Below, piece by piece: positions 7,565 to 15,960 of a stretch of DNA of 64,000 nt. The notes below the pieces were generated by a model, which had not been told where the DNA came from, ran no database searches, and was given only the letters and a program-made list of their open reading frames with translations. Source of the DNA: Prauserella flavalba (lineage in GTDB: Bacteria > Actinomycetota > Actinomycetes > Mycobacteriales > Pseudonocardiaceae); contig NZ_MASU01000005.1 of NCBI RefSeq assembly GCF_003202235.1, positions 372,001 through 436,000 of the forward strand, written 5' to 3'. The position numbers and the translations under genes are program-made. Within the stretch, counting starts at the first letter, position 1, and every line of letters starts with the position of its first letter.

Positions 7565-8380
7565 GTGACGACAGTGACGACCGTGACGACCGCGCGCAGG
7601 CCCCCGGTGGGCGAGCTGCTGCGCGAGTGGCGGGACCGCCGCCGGATCAGCCAGCTCGACCTCTCGATCGCGGCCGACATCTCCACCCGGCACCTCAGCT
7701 TCGTCGAGACCGGCCGGTCCGCCCCGAGCCGGGACATGGTGCTGCGCCTCGGCGAGCACCTCGACGTCCCGCTGCGCGAACGCAATCAGCTGCTGCTCGC
7801 CGCGGGCTTCGCCCCGGTGTACCCGGAGAGCTCGCTCGACGACCCCGAACTGGCCGCCGTGCGCGACGCCGTGCGCAGGCTCCTCGCAGGCCACGAGCCG
7901 TACCCCGCGGTGGTGATCGACCGCCGCTGGAACCTGCTCGAGGGCAACGCCGCCGTCGCCGTGCTGATCGAGGGGGTGGCGCCCGAGCTGATGGGCCCGC
8001 CCGCCAACGTGCTGCGCGTGACCCTGCACCCTGACGGGATGGCGCCCCGCATCGCGAACCTGGGGGAGTGGCGGGCGCATTTGCTCGGCAGGCTGCGCCG
8101 CGAGGTCGCCGTCACCGCCGACCCGGAGCTGACCGGCCTGCTGGAGGAACTGCGCGGCTACCCGTGCGACGACGAGGTGCCCGAGGTGGAGATCCCCGGC
8201 CCCGGCGACTTCCTCGTGCCGCTGCGGCTGCGCCACGAGGGTCGCGAGCTGGCGTTCTTCAGCACGGTCGCCACGTTCGGCACGCCGCTGGACGTGACGC
8301 TGGCGGAGCTGTCGATCGAGTCGTTCTACCCCGCCGACGCGGAGACCGCCGAGGTGCTGCGCGGCGTCACGGCCGGCTGA
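7565..8380 (+). CDS. XRE-family regulator with MmyB-like ligand domain
   Basis: Transcription factor with an N-terminal Cro/C1 helix-turn-helix (LLREWRDRRRISQLDLSIAADISTRHLSFVETGRSAPS, residues about 15-55) and a C-terminal MmyB-like PAS-type domain (YPAVVIDRRWNLLEGNAAVAVL ... FFSTVATFGTPLDVTLAELSIESFYPAD), which in relatives binds fatty-acid-like or small aromatic ligands. I place the start at GTG 7565 (VTTVTTVTTARRPP); two further in-frame GTGs follow at 7574 and 7583. 271 aa. Divergent from the NTF2-like gene, its probable target. Its 3' end overlaps the convergent gene at 8367-9032 by 14 bases. Confidence 0.87.
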   Translation: MTTVTTVTTARRPPVGELLREWRDRRRISQLDLSIAADISTRHLSFVETGRSAPSRDMVLRLGEHLDVPLRERNQLLLAAGFAPVYPESSLDDPELAAVRDAVRRLLAGHEPYPAVVIDRRWNLLEGNAAVAVLIEGVAPELMGPPANVLRVTLHPDGMAPRIANLGEWRAHLLGRLRREVAVTADPELTGLLEELRGYPCDDEVPEVEIPGPGDFLVPLRLRHEGRELAFFSTVATFGTPLDVTLAELSIESFYPADAETAEVLRGVTAG

Positions 8381-9032
8381 GGCCCGCCTCGTCGAAGTAC
8401 GCGCGCTGCTCGGGGGCGAGCAGGTAGGCACGGAACGACTGGGCCGCCCGCTGCTGCGTCGCGTCGACGCCGTCGCCGGCGAGCGCCACGTACGGGAAGT
8501 CGCCCTGCTTGCCGGTGGCCACGGACTCGCCCTGAGAGCCGACGACGCCGGGGCGGCCGGCGGCGAGCTTCTCGGCCCACGATGCCGACTCGGGCAGCCA
8601 CGCGGCGGGCGTGCCGTCACCCAGTGAGGCGGAGCTGCCTCGGCCGAGCAGCGCGTCGAGCACACGGTCGGACTTGGCGGCGTGAACGTCGACGGTGACG
8701 CAGTGGCCGTGGACGACCGTGCGGTCCTCGTTCCACCGCATCGCCGACTTCGTCACCGGCTCCGCCGCGGCGGGTGCCACCACGACGTGCAGCACGGCGT
8801 CGCCCTCCTGGCAGTCCGACGCCTGCGCCTCGGCCCGGCTCTGCACCATACCGTCGGCCCAGTTCCACCCGAACCAGCCGGCCACCACCAGGCCGGCCAG
8901 CACGAGGCACGCGATCGGCCACGCGGCCACCTTCCGCCGCGCTGCCTTGCCGACGGCGCGGTGGGTTCCGGTGGTGATCCGGGCATCAGGACGCTCAGTA
9001 GCGGGCTCCTCGACCCTGCTGTGCCGCCCCAT
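8367..9032 (-). CDS. Membrane-anchored, compact solute-binding-like protein
   Basis: 221-aa protein. Residues 1-37 are basic and cytoplasmic. One transmembrane helix follows (VAAWPIACLVLAGLVVAGWFGW, about 37-58), then an outside domain resembling the two ends of an extracellular solute-binding fold: LHVVVAPAAAEPV, VTVDVHAA and AAWLPESASW at the start, FPYVALAGDGVDATQQRAAQSFRAYLL at the end. In actinobacterial relatives these segments are usually separated by a larger central region, often with a VWA domain; here they are joined after only a few residues. ATG 9032. Last gene of the leftward run from 12390. Function unknown; a sensor or a shortened binding protein are both possible. Confidence 0.72.
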   Translation of the reverse strand: MGRHSRVEEPATERPDARITTGTHRAVGKAARRKVAAWPIACLVLAGLVVAGWFGWNWADGMVQSRAEAQASDCQEGDAVLHVVVAPAAAEPVTKSAMRWNEDRTVVHGHCVTVDVHAAKSDRVLDALLGRGSSASLGDGTPAAWLPESASWAEKLAAGRPGVVGSQGESVATGKQGDFPYVALAGDGVDATQQRAAQSFRAYLLAPEQRAYFDEAGLSRP

Positions 9033-9151
9033 CGATGTCCTCTCGCCTTCCGCACGGGCGCTGAACACGCTCCGTGTACGTAGCCAAAACGTTATCACTC
9101 TAACAGGCGAGAACCTGAGCGGAATGTGACGTCGGTCAGACCACGCGTCGA

Positions 9152-10024
9152 TCACGCGTCGTGCTCGGCGAGCAGCGTCCGGTAGTGCTCGACGAGCCGC
9201 GCCCGCAGTGGTGCGGCCCTGCGGGCGAACGCCGCCTGTTCGCGCGCGTACTCGGCCCGGCCCTCCGCGGTCTCGATCCGCACGGGAGAGTGGCCGAGGG
9301 AGGACAGGTCGTACGGGCTCGCGCGCATGTCCAGCAACCTGATGTCGGCGGCGAGCGCGAAGCAGTCGCCGAGCAGCTCCGACGGCACGAACGGGCCGAG
9401 CTTGTAGGCCCACTTGTAGAGATCCATGCCGACGTGGAGACAGCCCGGCTGGTCGAGATCGCGCTGCGTCTCGCGGGTGGGCCGCAGCTCGTTGCGCGGG
9501 CGGGCGGCGTCGGTGAAGAACCGGTAGGCGTCGAAGTGCCCGCACCGCACGCCCAGCGACTCCACCACCTCGTCGGTGCCGTCGGAGCCGAGGCGCAACG
9601 GCAACTGCGCGTGCCGGACGTCCCCCGCGGGAAGGCGGTAGACCATCGCCCACTCGTGCAGGCCGAAGCAGCTCAGCCGCGGCCGGCGCGACGCGGTGGC
9701 CTCCAGCAGCGACAGCACGTACCGGGAGGTCCGGACGTGCCGCTCGGTGAACGCGCGCGGGTCGAGCGTGATCCCGCCGCCGACCTCCTGGTAGCCCTTG
9801 CGGTCGAGGAACCGCCGCGCCGACGGCCCGCCGAGCACCACACCGGGCCCGGGCTGCCAGCGCTCCAGGTGCGACGGCGGATGCGAGTAGTAGGTGAACA
9901 GGAAGTCCAGCACCGGGTGCTTCTCGCCGAGCGAACGGCGCCGCTGGTGCGGCACCGTCCACTCGCGCATCCGCTCGACGTGCACGTCCTCGCGCGCCCG
10001 CCACTCCCGCTCGGCAAGCCACAT
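9152..10024 (-). CDS. Conserved protein commonly labelled 3-methyladenine DNA glycosylase
   Basis: 290-aa conserved actinobacterial protein. Database entries often call it a 3-methyladenine DNA glycosylase, but I see no helix-hairpin-helix or AAG-type catalytic pattern, so I treat that name as unsupported. Distinct segments: HPVLDFLFTYYSHPPSHLERW near residue 38, CFGLHEWAMVYR (about 120), GHFDAYRFFTDAARPRNELRPTRE and PGCLHVGMDLYKWAYKLGPF (about 195), and an Arg/Glu-rich C-terminal helix. Many His, Asp and Trp residues suggest an enzyme. Its ATG lies 3 bases after the stop of the second CNNM/CorC gene, so it is coupled to that membrane operon. Confidence 0.75.
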   Translation of the reverse strand: MWLAEREWRAREDVHVERMREWTVPHQRRRSLGEKHPVLDFLFTYYSHPPSHLERWQPGPGVVLGGPSARRFLDRKGYQEVGGGITLDPRAFTERHVRTSRYVLSLLEATASRRPRLSCFGLHEWAMVYRLPAGDVRHAQLPLRLGSDGTDEVVESLGVRCGHFDAYRFFTDAARPRNELRPTRETQRDLDQPGCLHVGMDLYKWAYKLGPFVPSELLGDCFALAADIRLLDMRASPYDLSSLGHSPVRIETAEGRAEYAREQAAFARRAAPLRARLVEHYRTLLAEHDA

Positions 10025-10027
10025 GGG

Positions 10028-11077
10028 TTACATGGTGACGTGCGTGCCGTCGCGGACGGTACCCACGTACTCCTCGACGAGGTCCTCCAGCGCCACGATG
10101 CCCACCACCCTGGCCGAGCTGTCGACCGCCTTCGCCAGATGGCTGCCCTCGCGGCGCATGGCGGAGAGCGCCTTGTCGAGCCGGGCGTAGAGCGGCAGCT
10201 CGGTCAGGTTGCGGGTCTTGGCCACCGGCACCGTGCTCGCCGGGTCGTCGCCGACCTGGTCGAGCACGTCCTTGACGTGGATGTAGCCGGTCAGCTCGCC
10301 GTTCCCGGCGCGCACGGGGTAGCGGGAGAACCCGGTCTCCGACACCGCCCGCTCGACGTCACCCACGGTCGGCGCGGGGTCCAGCGTGGTCAGCTCCTCC
10401 ACGGGCACGAGCACGTCGGCCACCGTCTTCTCCACCGACGACAGCGTCTGCGTGAGCCTGCGGTGCTCCGACTGCTCGAGCAGGCCCTCGCGGCGCGACT
10501 CGCTGAGCAGCTCGGCCAGCTCGTCGGAGGTGTAGCCGGTGTCGATCTCGTCCTTGGGCTCCACCCGCATCAGCCGCAGCACACCGTTGGCGAGGCCGTT
10601 GAGCAGCCAGATGAACGGCTTCACCAGCCGCACCCACGCGACGTGCACCGGCACAAGCCACAGCGCGAGGCGTTCGGGTTCGGCGATCGCGATGTTCTTC
10701 GGCACCATCTCGCCGATCAGCACGTGCAGCAGCGTGATCGCCACCAGCGTCACGGCGAACGCGATCGCGTGCACGACGTAGCTCGGCAGCGGCACGCCGA
10801 GCGCCGCCACCGCGGCCTCCAGCTGGTGGGCCACCGCCGGCTCGCCGAACTGCAGCAGGAGCAGGGAGCAGATCGTGATGCCCAGCTGCGCGCCCGCGAG
10901 CATGAGCGAGACGTGCTTGCCCGCGTTGATCACGATCCTGGCGCGGCCCTTGCCCTGCTCCAGCAGCGCCTCGAGCCGGTCGTGCCGGGAGGAGATGAGC
11001 GAGAACTCGGCCCCGACGAAGAAGGCGTTGCACAGCAGCAGAACACCGATGAGCGAGATCGCTACCCAGTCGTTCAC
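10028..11077 (-). CDS. CNNM/CorC family membrane protein (DUF21 plus CBS)
   Basis: Integral membrane protein of the hemolysin-C/CNNM family, associated in other organisms with divalent cation (Mg/Co) export. Residues about 1-150 form the DUF21 membrane domain (AISLIGVLLLCNAFFVGAEFSLISS; then SYVVHAIAFAVTLVAITLLHVLIGEMVPKNIAI). A paired CBS domain follows (VPVEELTTLDPAPTVGDVER ... SGYIHVKDVL-like, ending VVGIVALEDLVEEYVG). At 349 aa it lacks the C-terminal CorC_HlyC domain found in its neighbour. The start overlaps the upstream gene's stop by 4 bases. The pair matches Rv1841c-Rv1842c in mycobacteria and may form a hetero-dimer. Confidence 0.88.
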   Translation of the reverse strand: MNDWVAISLIGVLLLCNAFFVGAEFSLISSRHDRLEALLEQGKGRARIVINAGKHVSLMLAGAQLGITICSLLLLQFGEPAVAHQLEAAVAALGVPLPSYVVHAIAFAVTLVAITLLHVLIGEMVPKNIAIAEPERLALWLVPVHVAWVRLVKPFIWLLNGLANGVLRLMRVEPKDEIDTGYTSDELAELLSESRREGLLEQSEHRRLTQTLSSVEKTVADVLVPVEELTTLDPAPTVGDVERAVSETGFSRYPVRAGNGELTGYIHVKDVLDQVGDDPASTVPVAKTRNLTELPLYARLDKALSAMRREGSHLAKAVDSSARVVGIVALEDLVEEYVGTVRDGTHVTM

Positions 11078-12390
11078 GCGGTCACCTCGCGGCGCTGCAC
11101 GTTGACCTCGGCGATGCGGTGCCGGTCCATGCTCGTCACGACCAGCCGCCAGCCGTCGAGGTCGAGGGCGTCACCGACGTCCGGGATCCGGCCGAGGCGC
11201 TCCAGCAGCAGCCCGGCGATGGTCTCGTAGTCGCCCTCGGGCATACGGAACCCGGTGACGTCGAGGACCTCGTCGTCGCGCAGCTGCCCGGACACCATCC
11301 AGGAGTCGGCCGTGAGCTGCTGCGACGCGGGCTGCTCGCGCTCGTCGTGCTCGTCGCGGACGTCGCCGATGATCTCCTCGACCACGTCCTCGAGCGTCAC
11401 CAGCCCGGCGCTGCCGCCGTACTCGTCGACGACGATCGCGAGCTGGAAGCGGGAGTCCCGCAGCCGGTTGAGCAGTGAGTCGCCGGGCAGCGACTCGGGC
11501 ACCGTCGGCACCGGCCGCATCACCGACGAGATCGGCACGGTGCGGCGCTCGGTGGCGGGCACGGTGAACGCCTGCTTGACGTGCACGGCGCCCTGCACGT
11601 CGTCGAGATCCTCCCGGTACACGGGGAAGCGCGAGAAACCGGTGCGGCGCGACAGCTCCACGAGGTCGTGGACGGTGTCGTCCATGCGCAGCGACTCCAG
11701 GCGCACGCGCGGCGTCATCAGCTCGCCTGCCGTGCGCTCGCCGAACCGCAGCGAGCGGTCGAGCAGCTGCGCGGTGGAGACGTCGAGCGTCCCGGTCTGC
11801 GCACTCGTGCGCACGATCGAGCCGAGCTCCTGCGGGGAGCGCGCCGAGCGCAGCTCCTCCTGCGGCTCGATGCCGAGCTTGCGGACGACCCAGTTGGCGC
11901 TGTTGTTCATGAGTGCGATGAGCCAGCGGAACAGAGCCGAGAACCGGGAGTGGTAGCCGGCGACGGCGCGGGCCGTCTGCAGCGGACGGGCCACGGCGAG
12001 GTTCTTCGGCACCATCTCGCCGATCACCATCGACAGCGTGGTCGCCAGCAGCATCGCGATGACGAGCGACGTCCCGGCCGCGGCGCCGTCGGAGAGGCCG
12101 ATGCCGGTGAGCCAGGGCCTGATGATCCCGCCCAGCAGCGGCTCGGCGACGTAACCGGTGACGAGCGTGGTCAGCGTGATGGCGACCTGTGCGCCGGACA
12201 GCTGGAACGACAGCGTGCGGTGGGCTTTCAGCAGGGTCTTCGACCTGCGGTCGCCCACCTGGCGGACGTTGGACTCGATGGTGCTGCGCTCGAGCGTGGT
12301 CAGCGAGAACTCCGCGGCCACGGCCAGGCCGGTTCCGACGGTGAGCAAGAGGACGAACAGGACGCCGAGGACGGTGAGCACGACTTCCAT
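11074..12390 (-). CDS. CNNM/CorC family membrane protein (DUF21, CBS, CorC_HlyC)
   Basis: Full-length member of the CNNM/CorC family, 438 aa. The membrane domain spans about residues 1-190 (VLTVLGVLFVLLLTVGTGLA, LSMVIGEMVPKNLAVARPL). Next come a CBS pair (LMTPRVRLESLRMDDTVHDLV; RFSRFPVYRE-like; ISSVMRPVPTVPESLPGDSLLNRL, through VTLEDVVEEIIGDVRDEHD) and a C-terminal CorC_HlyC domain (WMVSGQLRDDEVLDVTGFRMPEGDYETIAG). ATG 12390. First gene of a four-gene leftward run. The 203 bases upstream contain a hairpin (12435-12453) and a 13-bp palindrome (GTCACC at 12462-12467, GGTGAC at 12469-12474) that could be control sites. Confidence 0.9.
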   Translation of the reverse strand: MEVVLTVLGVLFVLLLTVGTGLAVAAEFSLTTLERSTIESNVRQVGDRRSKTLLKAHRTLSFQLSGAQVAITLTTLVTGYVAEPLLGGIIRPWLTGIGLSDGAAAGTSLVIAMLLATTLSMVIGEMVPKNLAVARPLQTARAVAGYHSRFSALFRWLIALMNNSANWVVRKLGIEPQEELRSARSPQELGSIVRTSAQTGTLDVSTAQLLDRSLRFGERTAGELMTPRVRLESLRMDDTVHDLVELSRRTGFSRFPVYREDLDDVQGAVHVKQAFTVPATERRTVPISSVMRPVPTVPESLPGDSLLNRLRDSRFQLAIVVDEYGGSAGLVTLEDVVEEIIGDVRDEHDEREQPASQQLTADSWMVSGQLRDDEVLDVTGFRMPEGDYETIAGLLLERLGRIPDVGDALDLDGWRLVVTSMDRHRIAEVNVQRREVTA

Positions 12391-12593
12391 CAGCGCGCAC
12401 CGTCCTCACGGGCGCGGGCGGAAGAAATCAGGCAGCCGGGCCGGTCACCCGGCCGACTACTGTCACCAGGTGACTGCGCATCGCGCACGAAAGATGTCAC
12501 TCCTCATAGGAACCAGCTGAAAAGGAAGTCGGCGTCATCTTAACCAGGTGAAACGCCTCGGGTGTGCGGCATGTTCCGCCCGGGGGCAGCCGC

Positions 12594-13181
12594 TCAGGCC
12601 GGGTTGAGCCCCCGGTGGCGCCGCACGCTCTCCTCGACCAGGTTCAGCACCGGTTCGAGGTCGTCGGCGGGCAGGCCCATCGCCAGGTGGGAGACCAGTC
12701 CCTCCAGGACCAGCTCGAGGTAGGCGGCGAGCACCTCGATGCTGATGTCGTCGCGGAGGTTGCCTGCCTGGCGCTGCCACGAGAGGCGCTTGCGGGTGGC
12801 GGTGGTGAGCTGTTCGGAGCGTTCCGCCCATCTGGCCCGGAACTCCGGGTCGGTCCGCAGCCTCCGGGAGACCTCCAGCCGCGTGCCGAGCCAGTCGGCC
12901 GGGTGCTGGCTGCGGCCGGAGAGCAGGTCGCGCATCACCTGCACGAGACCCTGCTCCGCCACGACGTCGGCCATCCTCGCCGCGTCGTCCTCCGCGAGGG
13001 CGAGGAACAGCGACTCCTTGTCGCGGAAGTGATGGAAGATGGCGCCGCGGGAGAGCTGCGTGGCTTCCTCGAGGCGCCTGACCGTGGCACCCTCGTACCC
13101 GTAGCGCCCGAAACACGCACGCGCGCCGTCGAGGATCTGTCGCCTGCGCGCGTCGAGGTGGTCCTGGCTGACCCGTGGCAT
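12594..13181 (-). CDS. acnR: TetR-type aconitase repressor AcnR
   Basis: Repressor of the aconitase gene by homology to Corynebacterium AcnR, which senses citrate and iron. The DNA-binding region is nearly identical in pattern to known AcnR proteins (ARACFGRYGYEGATVRRLEE, then SRGAIFHHFRDKESLFLALA, residues about 17-63), and the C-terminal half keeps EVLAAYLELVLEGLVSHLAMG. 195 aa, ATG 13181. In most actinobacteria acnR sits directly beside acn; here acn lies about 10.6 kb away (23758-26568), with the ergothioneine and transport genes between them. An AcnR-like box 37 bases upstream of the start (13218-13233) points to autoregulation. It is divergent from egtA. Confidence 0.87.
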   Translation of the reverse strand: MPRVSQDHLDARRRQILDGARACFGRYGYEGATVRRLEEATQLSRGAIFHHFRDKESLFLALAEDDAARMADVVAEQGLVQVMRDLLSGRSQHPADWLGTRLEVSRRLRTDPEFRARWAERSEQLTTATRKRLSWQRQAGNLRDDISIEVLAAYLELVLEGLVSHLAMGLPADDLEPVLNLVEESVRRHRGLNPA

Positions 13182-13217
13182 CCCCCGATCTTGACACCGG
13201 GGCTACGCCGATGCAAT

Positions 13218-13233
13218 CCGTACGTACGTACTG
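13218..13233 (-). promoter_or_regulatory. AcnR-like operator upstream of acnR
   Basis: On the minus strand this reads CAGTACGTACGTACGG. From memory, the Corynebacterium AcnR site is an imperfect palindrome of the form CAGnAC-n4-GTACTG; this sequence departs from it at one defined position. It lies between the acnR and egtA starts (37 bases ahead of acnR, 93 ahead of egtA), so it could also influence egtA. A related box overlaps the acn promoter at 26670-26685. Confidence 0.6.
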
Positions 13234-13325
13234 AAAAGAGCCGCGAGCGAGCCGCCTGCGATTGTCGGACCCCTTGTGTAGCGTCGCCAACGCATGGTCG
13301 GTGCGAGTGGATGGCTGGTGATCCG

Positions 13326-14612
13326 ATGACTGCGGTCCGCATTCCTCCCTATGCCAGAAGTGCCAAGCAGGACGGCGCCGGAGCCGCCGCCGCCGACGTC
13401 GCCGCCCGCGTGGTGGCCAGCCGCGCCGAGGGCGAGGCATACGTGGCGTCCGTCTGTTTCAAGCACGGGCCGCCGAAGCTGCTCGGCGTCGAACTGGAGT
13501 ACATCGTCCACGACGCCGAGGACCCCGGCCTGCCGCTCGACCCAGGACGGCTCGCCGCCGCGCTCGGCCCGCACACTCCCCGAACCCTCCGTCAGGACAG
13601 CCCGGCGCTGCCGCTGCCAGGCGGATCGTCTCTCAGCCTCGAACCCGGCTGCCAGGTGGAGATCTCCACCGCGCCCCAGAGCTCCCTCCGCGAGCTGGCC
13701 TCCGTCGCCGGCCTCGATCTCGCCTACGTCACCGATCTGCTGACACTGAGCGGCCTTCGCCTTCATCCCCACGCGATCGACGCGTTCCGCACGCCGGTGC
13801 GGCTGCTGCCGACCGAGCGCTACGCGGCGATGGAGCGCCGTTTCACGCCGCTGGGCCCCGGCGGGCTGACGATGATGTGCAGCACCGCGGCGGTGCACGT
13901 GTGCCTCGACGTGGGCGAGGCGCCCGAGCTGGCGGCCCGCTGGGCCGCGGTGCACGCGCTCGGGCCCGTCCTGGTCGCCCTCTTCGCCAACTCGCGCACC
14001 CACGCCGGTGCCGACACCGGGCTCGCGTCGGCGCGCTGGCAGGCCGTGATGGACACCGAGAACGCCCGCACCTACGCGGCCGGGCCGTGCGACGACCCCG
14101 CCGCGGCGTGGGCCACGCGGGTGCTCGACACCCCGCTGATGGTGGTGCCCAGGGCCGACGGCCCGTGGGACGCACCGGCGGGGTTCACCTTCGCCGACTG
14201 GATCACGGGCGGCGGGCCTGCTGACGTGCCGGGGCCGCCGACGTTCGCCGACCTCGACTACCACCTCACCACGATGTTCACGCCGGTGCGGCCGCACGGC
14301 TACCTCGAGGTGCGCTACCTCGACGCGCAGCCGCCCGGCACGTGGCTGCACCCGGTGGCGCTGCTGACGGCGCTGCTGCGCCGGCCATCCACAGTGGACA
14401 AAGTGCTGGAGATCTGCGAACCCGCGGCCCATCGCTGGGCCGACGCCGCGCGGCGGGGGCTCGCCGATCCCGGCCTGCTGCGGGCCGCCCGCGCCGTGGC
14501 CGATCTCGGCTGCGCCGAGCTCACCGCATTCGACCTGCCCGCCGACACCATCGCCGACATCGCGTACGCCGTGCAGCGGCGCGTGCGGCGCCGAGGAGGG
14601 GACCGAGCATGA
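13326..14612 (+). CDS. egtA: Glutamate-cysteine ligase of ergothioneine synthesis
   Basis: Makes gamma-glutamylcysteine, the sulfur donor used by EgtB. The glutamate-cysteine ligase fold is indicated by GVELEYIVHD (metal-binding Glu residues near residue 58), LSLEPGCQVEISTAPQSS, MMCSTAAVHVCLDVG and RPHGYLEVRYLDAQPPGTW. 428 aa. I chose ATG 13326, preceded by GGTGATC; an in-frame ATG at 13311 would add five residues. Its stop overlaps the egtB start (ATGA), beginning a tightly packed egtABCD operon that diverges from acnR across 144 bases. Confidence 0.92.
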   Translation: MTAVRIPPYARSAKQDGAGAAAADVAARVVASRAEGEAYVASVCFKHGPPKLLGVELEYIVHDAEDPGLPLDPGRLAAALGPHTPRTLRQDSPALPLPGGSSLSLEPGCQVEISTAPQSSLRELASVAGLDLAYVTDLLTLSGLRLHPHAIDAFRTPVRLLPTERYAAMERRFTPLGPGGLTMMCSTAAVHVCLDVGEAPELAARWAAVHALGPVLVALFANSRTHAGADTGLASARWQAVMDTENARTYAAGPCDDPAAAWATRVLDTPLMVVPRADGPWDAPAGFTFADWITGGGPADVPGPPTFADLDYHLTTMFTPVRPHGYLEVRYLDAQPPGTWLHPVALLTALLRRPSTVDKVLEICEPAAHRWADAARRGLADPGLLRAARAVADLGCAELTAFDLPADTIADIAYAVQRRVRRRGGDRA

Positions 14613-15958
14613 CCAGTACCGAATCGCCCAACCCGCTGCGGGAACTCGCCCCGCGGGACCTGCGGGAGCACACGGCGAGCACGCTCGCGCGGGCGAGGGA
14701 GCGCAGCGTCGCGCTCACCGACGCCGTCGACGACGAGGACCTCACCCGCCAGCATTCGAAGCTCATGTCGCCGCTGGTCTGGGACCTCGCCCACATCGGC
14801 AGCCAGGAGGAGCTGTGGCTGGTGCGCGACGTGGGCGGCCGGGAGCCGCTGCGCCCCGACATCGACGACCTCTACGACGCCTTCCAGCACCCGAGGGCCG
14901 ACCGGCCGTCGCTGCCCCTGCTGGGGCCCGCCGAGGCGAGGGCCTACGTGCGCGAGGTGCGGTCGAAGGCGTTCGACGTGCTGGAGCGGGCGCCGCTGGA
15001 GGGCCGGAAGCTCACCGAGGCCGCGTTCGCGTTCGGCATGATCGCCCAGCACGAGCAGCAGCACGACGAGACGATGCTCGCCACCCATCAGCTGCGTCAG
15101 GGCGAGCCGGTGCTGCACGCCCCGGAGCCGCCGCCGCGCCGGATCGGGAACGTCGCGCCCGAGGTCCTCGTGCCCGGGGGCCCGTTCCTGATGGGCACGT
15201 CCGTGGAGCCGTGGGCGCTGGACAACGAGCGGCCCGCCCATGAGGTGCACGTCGGCGCGTTCGTCATCGACACCTTCCCGGTCACGTGCGGCCAGTACGT
15301 CGCGTTCCTGGAGGCGGGCGGCTACGACGAGCCCAGGTGGTGGAGCGAGGCCGGCTGGGCCTACCGCAGCGAGCACGCCATCACCGCGCCCCGGTTCTGG
15401 CGGCGCGAGGCGGACGGCTGGTGGCGGACCCGGTTCGGCGTGCACGAGCCGGTGCCCGCCGACGAGCCGGTGGTGCATGTGTCGTTCCACGAGGCCGAGG
15501 CCTACGCCGCATGGGCGGGAAAGCGGCTGCCGACCGAGGCCGAGTGGGAGAAGGCCGCCCGGCACGATCCCGCCACCGGCCGGTCGCTGCGGTACCCGTG
15601 GGGCGACGAGGAGCCGGCCGCCCAGCACGCCAACCTCGGCCAGCGGCACCTGCGGCCCGCCGTCACCGGCGCCTACCCGGCCGGGGCGTCGCCGCTGGGC
15701 GTGCACCAGCTGATCGGCGACGTCTGGGAGTGGACCAGCAGCGACTTCGCCGGCTACCCCGGGTTCACGGCGTTCCCGTACCGGGAGTACTCGGAGGTCT
15801 TCTTCGGGCCGGAGTACAAGGTGCTGCGCGGCGGCTCGTTCGGCACCGACGCCGTGGCGATCCGGGGCACGTTCCGCAACTGGGACTATCCGATCCGCAG
15901 GCAGATCTTCTCCGGGTTCCGGTGCGCCCGTGACCCGCGGCCGGACGAGCGGGCCTGA
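14609..15958 (+). CDS. egtB: Hercynine oxygenase (sulfoxide synthase) EgtB
   Basis: Non-heme iron enzyme joining hercynine and gamma-glutamylcysteine with O2 to form the C-S sulfoxide bond. It has an N-terminal DinB-like domain with the iron ligands His62 (LVWDLAHIGSQEELW) and His148/His152 (AQHEQQHDE), and a C-terminal formylglycine-generating-enzyme-type domain (FLMGT, LPTEAEWEKAARHD, GDVWEWTSSDFAGY, LRGGSFGT, IFSGFRCAR). 449 aa. ATG 14609 overlaps the egtA stop by 4 bases and is preceded by GAGGAGGGGA. All expected iron ligands are present, so the enzyme should be active. Confidence 0.95.
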   Translation: MTSTESPNPLRELAPRDLREHTASTLARARERSVALTDAVDDEDLTRQHSKLMSPLVWDLAHIGSQEELWLVRDVGGREPLRPDIDDLYDAFQHPRADRPSLPLLGPAEARAYVREVRSKAFDVLERAPLEGRKLTEAAFAFGMIAQHEQQHDETMLATHQLRQGEPVLHAPEPPPRRIGNVAPEVLVPGGPFLMGTSVEPWALDNERPAHEVHVGAFVIDTFPVTCGQYVAFLEAGGYDEPRWWSEAGWAYRSEHAITAPRFWRREADGWWRTRFGVHEPVPADEPVVHVSFHEAEAYAAWAGKRLPTEAEWEKAARHDPATGRSLRYPWGDEEPAAQHANLGQRHLRPAVTGAYPAGASPLGVHQLIGDVWEWTSSDFAGYPGFTAFPYREYSEVFFGPEYKVLRGGSFGTDAVAIRGTFRNWDYPIRRQIFSGFRCARDPRPDERA

Positions 15959-15960
15959 CG

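Noticed and set aside
12391-12560. Short upstream ORFs before the CNNM/CorC operon (minus strand)
   Set aside because: Candidate starts overlap their own Shine-Dalgarno-like bases, and the peptides have no stall-like or conserved features visible.
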